Source of the DNA: Pseudosporangium ferrugineum
Lineage (GTDB): Bacteria > Actinomycetota > Actinomycetes > Mycobacteriales > Micromonosporaceae
Length of the DNA: 64,000 bases
Direction: 5' to 3'
Assembly (NCBI RefSeq): GCF_003002065.1
Contig: NZ_PVZG01000012.1
Coordinates: 1 to 64,000, forward strand
In this document: positions 54,705-62,071 of the stretch, in pieces
How positions within the stretch are numbered: position 1 is the stretch's first letter
Layout: every line of letters begins with the position of its first letter
The notes under the pieces: generated by a model
Told to the model about the DNA's origin: nothing
Seen by the model: the letters and a program-made list of their open reading frames with translations, nothing else
Database searches by the model: none
Program-made: the position numbers and the translations under genes

Positions 54705-54732
54705 GGGCCCGGTCGCCGCCACGGCCGGGCCC
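54705..54732 (+). terminator. Weak hairpin terminator after the binding-protein gene
   Basis: GGGCCCGG and its complement, 12-base loop, between the operon end and the convergent tetR gene. Confidence 0.5.
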
Positions 54733-55326
54733 CTACCGGTACGCCCGGACGAGGGGCAGGAACACCTCGTCGACGATCTGCCTGATGCTCTCCTCGGACA
54801 GCGGCCGGAGGGTGAGCAGCGCCTCGCCGCGGAACAGGTCGAACGCCGTGTCGCGGACGCGTTTCGGCAGGTCGGCCGGGGCCTCGCCGCGCTCGGCCGC
54901 GCGCTGGAGGATCCGGTCCGTGGCGGTCGGCCGACCCTCCAGGTACCTCTCCCGTACGTCGGCCAGGCTGGTGCCGGTCTCCTCGAAATAGGCGCCGAGG
55001 TGCGCGCTGACCAGCGCGATCAGCCCGGCCCGCGCCTCGTTGACCGCGGTGAGCAGCGCGTACATGTCGCCGCGCAGGCTCCCCGTGTCGGGCACCGCCG
55101 GCGTGTTGCGCTCGCCGACGTGCTGGATCGCCGCCATCAGCAGCTCGCCCCGGCCCGGCCAGCGCCGGTAGAGCACCGGGCGGCTGGTCCCGGCCCGCTC
55201 GGCGACCGCCTCGACGGTGAAGCGCGGATAGCCGCCCTCGCACAGCTGCTCCCACGCCGCGTCCAGGATCGCCTCCTCCAGCTCGGCGCCGCGCCGACGG
55301 GTGGCCCGCCCCTCTTGAAGACTCAC
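54733..55326 (-). CDS. TetR-family repressor
   Basis: A 197-residue repressor. HTH at about residues 18-65: EEAILDAAWEQLCEGGYPRFTVEAVAERAGTSRPVLYRRWPGRGELL. The C-terminal domain (TetR_C type, GDMYALLTAVNEARAGLIALVSAHLG...) is of the efflux-regulating group. ATG (5' end 55326) is divergent from a DHA2 efflux gene with 57 bases between, containing a clear inverted repeat. It most likely represses that pump and itself. Confidence 0.93.
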   Translation of the reverse strand: MSLQEGRATRRRGAELEEAILDAAWEQLCEGGYPRFTVEAVAERAGTSRPVLYRRWPGRGELLMAAIQHVGERNTPAVPDTGSLRGDMYALLTAVNEARAGLIALVSAHLGAYFEETGTSLADVRERYLEGRPTATDRILQRAAERGEAPADLPKRVRDTAFDLFRGEALLTLRPLSEESIRQIVDEVFLPLVRAYR

Positions 55327-55333
55327 GCCTGTA

Positions 55334-55354
55334 TCTTATACCGTCGTCATAAGA
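55334..55354. promoter_or_regulatory. Candidate TetR operator TCTTAT-9-ATAAGA
   Basis: A perfect 6-base inverted repeat with a 9-base spacer in the 57-base gap between divergent tetR and DHA2 genes. A/T-rich arms in G/C-rich DNA and its position over both promoters make a TetR site very likely. Confidence 0.65.
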
Positions 55355-55383
55355 AACATTGGCGTATCTAAAGGAGGTGCGGG

Positions 55384-56814
55384 ATGGACGACAGAACCGT
55401 CTCCCGTACGGCATGGGCCCTGATCATCGGCGGCCTGGCACCGATCTTCGACAGCACGATCGTGGCCATCGCCCTGCGCGACCTGACCACCGACCTGCAC
55501 GCCCCGGTCGACGAGATCCAGTGGGTGACCACCGCCTACCTGCTGGCCCTGGCCGTCGCGGTCCCCCTGGCCGGCTGGGCGCAGGCCCGGCTCGGCGGCA
55601 AGCGGCTCTGGCTGCTCGCGCTGACCGTCTTCCTGGCCGGCTCGGTGCTGTGTGCCTGCGCCTGGGACGCGCCCAGCCTGATCGCGTTCCGGGTGGTCCA
55701 GGGCCTCGGCGGCGGCCTGATGCTGCCGCTGATGCAGTCCCTGGTGGTGCAGGCGGCCGGCGGGCGATCCCTGGGCCGGGTGGTCGCGCTGGTCAGCCTC
55801 CCGGTCGCCCTCGGGCCGATCCTGGGCCCGGTGCTCGGCGGCGTGATCCTGCACAACCTCACCTGGCCGTGGCTCTTCCTCGTCAACGTCCCGCTCTGCC
55901 TCGCCGGCCTCGCCGTCGCCGCCCGCATGCTGCCCGTCGACCCCCGCCCGGGCGCCCCGGGGCCCCGGGGGCGGGCGAGGCTGGACGTGACCGGCCTGCT
56001 CCTGCTCGCGCCGGGCCTGGCCGCGGTCCTGCTCGGCCTCTCGAACGTGGCCAAGGGCGGCGGCGCCGGCCGCGCCGACGTGCTCGTCCCGGCCGTCGCC
56101 GGCATACTCCTCCTCGCCGGGTTCACCGGCTACGCGCTGCGCCGCGGCGACCGGGCGATCGTCGACGTCCGGCTGCTCGCCGCCGGCTCCCTGCGCTCCG
56201 CGACGACGATGCTGGCCTTCAGCGGCGCGGTGCTCTACGGCGCGATGCTGCTGCTGCCCCTCTTCCTCCAGGAGGACCGCGGCCTGAGCGTGCTCGACGC
56301 CGCGCTCTTCCTCATCCCCCAGGGCGTCGGCTCCCTGGTGCTGCGCACCCTGGCCGGCAAGCTGACCGACGCGATCGGCGCCCGCTGGGTGGCGGCGGGC
56401 GGCTTCACGGTCGTCGCCCTCGGCACCCTCCCGTTCGCCTTCGCCGACGCCGGCACCGGCACCCTCTGGCTGGCCACGGTCCTGTTCGTCCGCGGCCTCG
56501 GCCTGGGCGCCGTGCTGATCCCGGTGATGACCGTCGCCTACCTCGGCCTCGACCACGACCGCATCCCCCAGGCCAGCATGATCACCCGCATCGCCCAGCA
56601 ACTCGGCGGCTCCTTCGGCACCGCGATCATGGCGGTCGTCCTGTCCGGCGCCCGCAACGGCTCGAACCCGGACGGCGCGTTCCGGGCCGCCTTCTGGGTG
56701 GCCACCGCCATCTGCGTGGCCGCGATCGGCCTGTCCTTCCTCCTCCCGGCCCGCCCTCCGGCCCCCGACCAGCCACGGCCCGAGAAGAAGGAGGCCCCCG
56801 CCCCCGCCCACTGA
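55384..56814 (+). CDS. DHA2-family MFS multidrug efflux transporter
   Basis: A 476-residue, probably 14-helix proton antiporter of the EmrB/QacA group. DSTIVAIALRDLTTDLHAPVDEIQWVTTAYLLALA is the DHA2 motif D1 start, LGGKRLWLLAL the loop 2-3 motif A, and RVVQGLGGGLMLPLMQSL the motif B region. The start has AAAGGAGGTG seven to eight bases upstream, an ideal ribosome-binding site. Divergent TetR regulator. Substrate not known; the basic, Pro-rich C-terminal tail is cytoplasmic. Confidence 0.94.
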   Translation: MDDRTVSRTAWALIIGGLAPIFDSTIVAIALRDLTTDLHAPVDEIQWVTTAYLLALAVAVPLAGWAQARLGGKRLWLLALTVFLAGSVLCACAWDAPSLIAFRVVQGLGGGLMLPLMQSLVVQAAGGRSLGRVVALVSLPVALGPILGPVLGGVILHNLTWPWLFLVNVPLCLAGLAVAARMLPVDPRPGAPGPRGRARLDVTGLLLLAPGLAAVLLGLSNVAKGGGAGRADVLVPAVAGILLLAGFTGYALRRGDRAIVDVRLLAAGSLRSATTMLAFSGAVLYGAMLLLPLFLQEDRGLSVLDAALFLIPQGVGSLVLRTLAGKLTDAIGARWVAAGGFTVVALGTLPFAFADAGTGTLWLATVLFVRGLGLGAVLIPVMTVAYLGLDHDRIPQASMITRIAQQLGGSFGTAIMAVVLSGARNGSNPDGAFRAAFWVATAICVAAIGLSFLLPARPPAPDQPRPEKKEAPAPAH

Positions 56815-57063
56815 CCCTCGATCCCGCCCCCACCGGCGCGGCACCTCGGACCCCTCGCCGTGGGAGCGGTAACCACAGCGGCCGATCTGCCGATACAGCA
56901 ATGACGCCGGACGCGATCATGATCATCGCCTATCGGCCTGAGCCGCCCTCGCCCCGCGCGGAGCAGCCGCTTCGCCTCGGCGCGGGCACGCGGGCCGGGA
57001 CTGGGCGTCAGTGCCGCCGCAGGTTACAGTTGTTTCGGATATCGTCGGCGCGAGGGAGCTGAG
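56815..57063. other. Intergenic region, no gene recognised
   Basis: About 250 bases between the DHA2 gene and the antitoxin gene. A/T-richer part at 57020-57050 (ggttacagttgtttcggata) is the probable promoter of the antitoxin gene, with GGGAGCTGAG as ribosome-binding site. Confidence 0.4.
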
Positions 57064-57513
57064 ATGGCGCGTTCGAGCGTGCTGGGAGAGGCCACCCGGA
57101 TCGAGCCGAACTCCGAGGATCGTGAACGCGCGGCCGAGATCAGCCGCGCGGGTTCGAACCTCTCGCAGGCGAGCCTCCGGTTGTCCAGCGGGGAGGACAT
57201 CGCCCTGCCCGCGTCCTTGGCAGCAGTGCTGGTCGCGGCCGCGGGGCAACTGTCGCAGGGGCACGGCGTCACCGTGCTCGCCACCGAAGTTCTTCTGACT
57301 CCGGCCGAGGTGGGCGAGTTGCTCGGCCTGTCCCGTCCGTTCGTGGCCAGGCTGCTGGACGCCGGCGAGATCCCCTCGGAGCACCTGCCCGACAGCAGAC
57401 ACCGTGTGGTGCGTTTGGTGGACGTGCTGGAGTTCCAGGCGCGCAGGGAACGCCGGCGGGCAGGCCGCCGCAGGCTTGCCGATGCCGCCCAGGCCGCGGA
57501 CCTTCCCTACTGA
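57064..57513 (+). CDS. Excisionase-like (VapB50-type) antitoxin
   Basis: A 149-residue DNA-binding protein. Residues 80-130 hold an excisionase/MerR-like winged helix: LTPAEVGELLGLSRPFVARLLDAGEIPSEHLPDSRHRVVRLVDVLEFQARR. The first 75 residues form helices (DRERAAEISRAG, LPASLAAVLVAAAGQLSQG). VapB50-type antitoxins of this build precede a PIN-domain toxin gene, and such a gene, broken, begins 17 bases downstream. The antitoxin itself shows no damage. It could also simply be an orphan regulator now. Confidence 0.82.
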   Translation: MARSSVLGEATRIEPNSEDRERAAEISRAGSNLSQASLRLSSGEDIALPASLAAVLVAAAGQLSQGHGVTVLATEVLLTPAEVGELLGLSRPFVARLLDAGEIPSEHLPDSRHRVVRLVDVLEFQARRERRRAGRRRLADAAQAADLPY

Positions 57514-57530
57514 AAGCCGAGGCGATCTCG

Positions 57531-57815
57531 ATGGCCAGAGCCTTCGTCGATACCAACGCCCTGTCCCGTTCTCGGTCATGGATCTCCTGCTCGCCCTGAC
57601 CGAGGACGGCGTGCACGACGTGCTGTGAACCCAGGCGCTGCTCGCCGAACGGGAGCGGGTCATCGTGCGTGCACGACGCCGGTCCGCCGCCTCCGCCGCG
57701 GCGATCACCTCCGCGAGCCGCTGACTCCGGCCGAGTTGGCTGACTCGTGTCCAAAGCCGGCGTGCCGGCGTTCGCTCAACGACTGCAGGTGATGCTGGCG
57801 GACCGGGAGGACTGA
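57531..57815 (+). pseudogene. Decayed PIN-domain toxin (VapC50-like)
   Basis: ATG 57531 begins MARAFVDTNAL, the PIN start with its first catalytic aspartate, then a one-base deletion near 57561-57566 shifts the frame; the correct continuation PFSVMDLLLALTEDGVHDVL is in the +1 frame (57567-57625). A TGA at 57626-57628 replaces the expected Trp codon, after which TQALLAERERVIVRARRRSAA continues. The next stretch jumps to LTPAELADS and then, in another frame, SKAGVPAFAQRLQVMLADRED and a stop at 57813-57815, which looks like the C-terminal end of the same toxin. So there is a frameshift, a nonsense codon and probably a large internal deletion. No active toxin can be made. Confidence 0.65.
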
Positions 57816-57879
57816 GAGGGCCGGGCTGGATGCCCCCGGCGGAGCCTTCGCGGGCTGCTCTTCGTAGGCAGGCGGGCGG

Positions 57880-58647
57880 CTACGCGGAGACGAGGCGGGC
57901 GGCGAGGGCCACGGCGGTCAGGTCGCCGTCGCGCAGGCGGGTGGCGGCGTCCGGTTCGCCCAGGCCGGCCAGGCGCTCGGCCGCCGTTCGGATCAGGCGG
58001 TCGTCGCCGTTGAGGAGCTTGCGGGCCAGGTTGGCCTGGATCGGGCTCAGCTCGGCGTACGCGCACTTGTCCAGCGCCGCGATGGTCTCCTCGTCGAGGG
58101 TGCCGGCGAGGGCGCGTTCGGTCACGATGCGTAACAGCCAGGCCGGCCACCAGCTGTAGCGGCCGATCAGGTTTCCGGAGCGTACGGCCTCCGCGGGCGT
58201 CTGGCCGCCCTGCAACAGCCGCAGGGTGAGCGGGATGTCGAAGCGTTCCCGGCGCAGCGCCGTCACGAAGAGGCGTTGCAGCTTCGCGGCGCCGATCAGG
58301 GGTTCCGCCGCGGCCGCCGCCTCGCCGTAGTCGCCGCGCAGGGCCGACAGGACGACGGCCGCCTCCTCGGTGGAGATGGCCGAGCCGGTCGAGCGGTCCT
58401 CGATGCGGGCCAGGGTGTCGGCGAGGCGGTCGATGGCCTCCCGGGCGTACTCCCGGCGCTCCTCGTTCGCGGGCCGTTCCAGGTAGCGGACCACCGTGTC
58501 GGCCGCGTTCTGCACCTCGCGGCGCAGCAGCGGGGCCTTGATCTGCGGCAACAGCAGCTCACCGAAGCCCTCGACCAGGTACGCCCGGTCGAAACGGTCC
58601 GACTCCGCCAGGAATCCCGCCCACCAGGACGCCAGGTGCCGCTCCAC
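57880..58647 (-). CDS. Hypothetical helical-repeat protein
   Basis: About 255 residues, all-helical by appearance, without signal peptide or membrane segment. Segments such as LLLPQIKAPLLRREVQNAADTVVRYLERPANEERREYAREAIDRLADTLARI and LARKLLNGDDRLIRTAAERLAGLGEPDAA suggest HEAT/ARM-like or similar repeats. No catalytic motif is evident and I recognise no family. GTG 58647 is used (GGGAGG is directly upstream, but close); the longer frame has no support. It stands alone between the toxin remnant and the sugar dehydrogenase gene. Confidence 0.65.
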   Translation of the reverse strand: MERHLASWWAGFLAESDRFDRAYLVEGFGELLLPQIKAPLLRREVQNAADTVVRYLERPANEERREYAREAIDRLADTLARIEDRSTGSAISTEEAAVVLSALRGDYGEAAAAAEPLIGAAKLQRLFVTALRRERFDIPLTLRLLQGGQTPAEAVRSGNLIGRYSWWPAWLLRIVTERALAGTLDEETIAALDKCAYAELSPIQANLARKLLNGDDRLIRTAAERLAGLGEPDAATRLRDGDLTAVALAARLVSA

Positions 58648-58732
58648 CCTCCCAGGGTGGCGGACGGGCACGGCGGATGGGGCCCAAACGCCCGACGTCA
58701 CCCGGCAAAGCACGTCCCGGACCGCCCGCCCG

Positions 58733-58770
58733 GGCGCGGCCGGCTCCCGGTGGACGGGGCCGGCCGCGCC
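58733..58770. terminator. Hairpin terminator after the sugar dehydrogenase gene
   Basis: GGCGCGGCCGGC and its perfect complement, 14-base loop, 15 bases past the stop of the minus-strand dehydrogenase gene. Confidence 0.65.
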
Positions 58771-58784
58771 GGGAGTGCGGGCGG

Positions 58785-60863
58785 TCAGTCTCCGGACGGG
58801 GTCAGGACGACCGTGTCCGAGCCGCTCTGCGGCGGGGTGCCGGAGTCCGTGTACTCCGCCACGAACACCGCCGTCAGGTTGTCGGCGCCGGCGTGGCCGC
58901 CGTCGACGAACGTGGTGATGGAGCCGGAGCAGCCGGACGCCGTGGAGAGCGGGTGGCCGTGCTGGTCGTGGCCCAGGACGTAGGTCACCGTCACGCGGGA
59001 GCAGTCGACCGGCTGGTCGTCGGTCACGGTGACCCGGAAGTCGACCGTGTCACCGAACTCGAACGGCTGGCCCTCCGTGGGCGTCACCAGGCTCACCCGC
59101 GGTGCGAGGGTGCCGACCGGCAGGATCACCTCGGCGGACGCCCAGCGGCCGGTCGGGTCGGTGACCTTGAGGGTCGGCCGGTAGTTGCCGTTCGCGGTGA
59201 ACGTGTGGACCGCGTTCGGCTGCCGGGAGTCGACCACGCCGTCGGCGTCGAAGTCCCAGGCGTAGCGGAGGCTGTCGCCGTCCGGGTCGACGGTGCCGGC
59301 GCTGGAGAAGGTCACCGTCAGGGGTGCCTGCCCGCTCGTCGGCGTCGCCGTGATCTTCGGGATCGGGCTGCGGTTGCCGCGTACGTAGTCGATGCGGGCC
59401 AGCTGCGCCTCGGGGTTCTCCGAGAAGTAGCCGTCGCCGTACTCGAGCACGTAGAGCGAGCCGTCCGGGCCGAACTCGAGGTCCATCGGGTTGTCGAAGA
59501 CGATCGAGGGCAGCACCGGCTTGATCGAGGTCACCTCGTTGGCCGGCCCCAGCGTGAACTCCTTGACGTAGTCGCGGGTCCACTCGAAGAACAGCGGCTT
59601 GCCGTCGTAGTACTCGGGCCACTTGGTCGCCGAGGTGCTGGCGGCGTCGTAGTCGTACGCCGGGCCGCCCATCGGGCCGATGCCGCCGGTGCCCAGCTCG
59701 GGGAACTGCGCGCTGGGGCCGTACGTGTAGACGACCTCGGCCTTCTCCACCGGTGGCAGCTCGCGCTTGCCGGTGTTGTGCGGTGAGTCGTTCACCGGCG
59801 CCGCGCAGTTGAACGGCGCGCCCGAGGTCCGGGTGGCGAAGTCGAAGTCCACGTAGGGCATGTCCGGCGCCACGCAGTACGGCCACCCGTAGTTCGCGGG
59901 CTTGTCGATGGCCGCCCAGCGCCCGTGCCCGGCGGGTCCGCGCTGCGGGTTGGGGTTCTGCGCGTCCGGCGAGTAGTCACCGACGTACACGACGCCGGTC
60001 TGCTTGTCGACGGCGAAGCGGAACGGGTTGCGCAGGCCCATCGCGTAGATCTCGGGGCGGGTGTACGCCGTACCCGGCTTGAAGAGGTTGCCCTTCGGGA
60101 TCCGGTAGCCGCCGTTGCCGGTGACCTTGATCCGCAGGATCTTGCCCCGCAGGTCGTTGGTGTTGGCGGCGGTGCGCTGCGCGTCGAAGGCCGGGTTGCG
60201 GTCCGGCCGCTCGTCGATCGGCACGTAGCCGTCGGAGGCGAACGGGTTGGTGTCGTCGCCGGTGGACAGGTAGAGGTTGCCGGCCGCGTCGAAATCGATC
60301 TTGCCGCCGACGTGGCAGCAGATGCCGCGGTCGGTGGGCACCTCGAGGATCTTCTGCTCCGAGCCGAGCGCCAGGGTGTTGCCGTTCAGCTTGAAGCGCG
60401 ACAGCCGCAGGACGCCCTTGAACCGGGCGAAGTCCGCGGCGGTGCCCTGCTCCGGCGCGTCCCCCTCGTTGACGCCGGGCGTCGCCGGGTCGTCGGACGG
60501 CGTGTTGAGCGGTGGCGAGTAGTAGATGTAGACCCACTTGTTCGCCGCGAATCCGGGGTCGATCGCGATGCCCTGCACGCCCTCCTCGTCGTGCTGGTAG
60601 ACCGGAATCGTGGCGGCGAGGACGTTGCGGCCGCTCTTCGGGTCGTTGATGCGTACCTCACCCTTGCGGGACGTGTGCAGCACGCGCTTGTCGGGCAGGA
60701 CCGCCAGGGCGATCGGCTCGCCGGGGAAGTCGTTGAGCGTCACCTTCTGGAAGTCGGAGTCGGGCGGTGCGGCGGCGGGCGCGGCCCCGACCGGGGCCGC
60801 GGGCGCCATCAGGGCGGTCGCGACGAGCGCGAGCGCGGGTACGGCGGTGAGCATTCGCTTCAC
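58785..60863 (-). CDS. Secreted PQQ-type sugar (glucose/sorbosone) dehydrogenase with PKD domain
   Basis: A 692-residue exported protein. Signal peptide at residues 1-28. Residues 40-480 form the six-bladed propeller of the soluble glucose/sorbosone dehydrogenase family: PIALAVLPDKRVLHTSRKGEV, HDEEGVQGIAIDPGF, CCHVGGKIDFDAAGNLYLSTGDD, MGLRNPFRFAVDKQTG and FEFGPDGSLYVLEYGD-like segments (here LEFGPDGSLYVLEYGDGYFS). A PKD domain follows (GQAPLTVTFSSAGTVDPDGDSLRYAWDFDADG), then a last beta domain with paired cysteines. GTG has GAGGGGA upstream. It starts 11 bases after the TIM-barrel gene, so they are one unit. Family members oxidise sugars with PQQ or act as Ca-dependent hydrolases; the substrate is unknown. 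Confidence 0.9.
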   Translation of the reverse strand: MKRMLTAVPALALVATALMAPAAPVGAAPAAAPPDSDFQKVTLNDFPGEPIALAVLPDKRVLHTSRKGEVRINDPKSGRNVLAATIPVYQHDEEGVQGIAIDPGFAANKWVYIYYSPPLNTPSDDPATPGVNEGDAPEQGTAADFARFKGVLRLSRFKLNGNTLALGSEQKILEVPTDRGICCHVGGKIDFDAAGNLYLSTGDDTNPFASDGYVPIDERPDRNPAFDAQRTAANTNDLRGKILRIKVTGNGGYRIPKGNLFKPGTAYTRPEIYAMGLRNPFRFAVDKQTGVVYVGDYSPDAQNPNPQRGPAGHGRWAAIDKPANYGWPYCVAPDMPYVDFDFATRTSGAPFNCAAPVNDSPHNTGKRELPPVEKAEVVYTYGPSAQFPELGTGGIGPMGGPAYDYDAASTSATKWPEYYDGKPLFFEWTRDYVKEFTLGPANEVTSIKPVLPSIVFDNPMDLEFGPDGSLYVLEYGDGYFSENPEAQLARIDYVRGNRSPIPKITATPTSGQAPLTVTFSSAGTVDPDGDSLRYAWDFDADGVVDSRQPNAVHTFTANGNYRPTLKVTDPTGRWASAEVILPVGTLAPRVSLVTPTEGQPFEFGDTVDFRVTVTDDQPVDCSRVTVTYVLGHDQHGHPLSTASGCSGSITTFVDGGHAGADNLTAVFVAEYTDSGTPPQSGSDTVVLTPSGD

Positions 60864-60874
60864 GGGTGTCCCCT

Positions 60875-61798
60875 CTAGAACCGCAGGTTGGCGAGGAAGT
60901 CGTAACCGATCTCCGCGGTGACCAGCGCGTCGGCCGGGGTCCGCGGCGGGGTGCCGGCGTCGTCGCGTTCCACGATGTACTCGACCAGGCCGGCCTCGCG
61001 GGAGTGCTCGAAGATCCGCGCGAAGTCGATGAGGCCGGCGCCCGGGTCGGTCATGCCACCCGAGTTGGCGAGGTCCTTGACGTGCACCTGCCGGATCCGG
61101 CCGCGGTGCTGGTGGATGAGGTCGACGGGGTCGTGGGCGCCGCGGATGGCCCAGAACAGGTCCACCTCGAGGTGGACCAGGCCGGGGTCGGTCTCGCGGG
61201 TCAGGATGTCGAACCCGGTACGGGTGCCGCCGTCCTGCCGCGCGAACTCGTTCTGGTGGTTGTGGTATCCGAAGCTCAGCCCGTGCTTGCGGGCGAGCGC
61301 CCCGGCCTGGTTGAGGTCCTTGGCGAAGGCCTTGTAGACCGCGCTGTCGCGGACCGGCTGGCCGTTCGACGCCTGGCCGAACCACGGGTGCACGATGTAG
61401 GTGTTGCCGACGATCCGGGCGTCCTCGAGCGTGGCCTCCCACGCCGCCGCGTTGAACGGCTGCGGGATGCTGGCGTGCCCGGACGTGGCGCGCACCCCGG
61501 CCCGGTCGAGCGCGGCGCGGAACTGGGTGGCCGTGCGCCCGACGAAGCCGGCGTGCTCGACCCGGGTGTAGCCGATCTCGGCCAGCTCGGCGAGGCTTCC
61601 GTCGAGGTCGATGGCGAGCTGGTCGCGCAGCGTGTAGAGCTGCACGCTGATCTTGTCGAGCGGGACGCGGGACGGGCGTCCCCCCTTGCCGTGCGCCTCG
61701 GCGGGGCCGGCGGCGAGGGCGCCGGTGCCGATCGCGGCGGCGCCCACTGCCGCGGCGCCCAGTAGGTTCCTGCGGCTGACGGTGGTCTCGTTCTGCAT
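60875..61798 (-). CDS. Tat-exported sugar phosphate isomerase/epimerase-like TIM-barrel protein
   Basis: A 307-residue protein. SRRNLLGAAAVGAAAIGTGALAAG is a twin-arginine signal. The mature part is an AP-endonuclease-2/xylose-isomerase-like barrel: KISVQLYTLRDQLAID, YTRVEHAGFVG, YHNHQNEF, HLEVDLFWAIRGA, QVHVKDLA and the metal ligands (Glu, His, Asp, Glu) implied by these. Such exported members occur next to ThuA, PQQ-type dehydrogenases and Gfo/Idh/MocA enzymes and act on keto-sugars. It precedes the dehydrogenase in the same operon. ATG 61798 or GTG 61807 both possible. Confidence 0.88.
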   Translation of the reverse strand: MQNETTVSRRNLLGAAAVGAAAIGTGALAAGPAEAHGKGGRPSRVPLDKISVQLYTLRDQLAIDLDGSLAELAEIGYTRVEHAGFVGRTATQFRAALDRAGVRATSGHASIPQPFNAAAWEATLEDARIVGNTYIVHPWFGQASNGQPVRDSAVYKAFAKDLNQAGALARKHGLSFGYHNHQNEFARQDGGTRTGFDILTRETDPGLVHLEVDLFWAIRGAHDPVDLIHQHRGRIRQVHVKDLANSGGMTDPGAGLIDFARIFEHSREAGLVEYIVERDDAGTPPRTPADALVTAEIGYDFLANLRF

Positions 61799-62071
61799 CG
61801 CTTGCACTGCCTCCCGGTCGATGGTGCGGGAACGGCGTGGGCACGCCGAAGCGGCCGATCAGGCAGCGGCCCGCGGGCCACGTGCCACGCCGGAGCACGT
61901 GTCTTGCATCGAGGTCCTTCGCTGACTGATGTTAATCACAGGTTTCGCTGCCGTGGCGAAAAGAATCTTCGAAAAATCCAAAAGTTTCGACGCGCCCGGC
62001 GATAAGTCCCCGCCAAAGGCATCTAGCCCGACCATGCGGACATGACGGGCATTCGGCGATCTTTCCGGGGC
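61799..62071. other. Intergenic region upstream of the TIM-barrel/dehydrogenase operon
   Basis: About 270 bases. The part at 61925-61990 is markedly A/T-rich for this genome (gatgttaatcacagg, aagaatcttcgaaaaatcc) and should hold the operon promoter. No gene, strong hairpin or repeat was found. Confidence 0.4.

Noticed and set aside
57776..58150. Minus-strand frame overlapping the end of the hypothetical helical gene
   Set aside because: Translation is Arg/Pro-rich low complexity in a shadow frame of the 57880-58647 gene and has no start signal.
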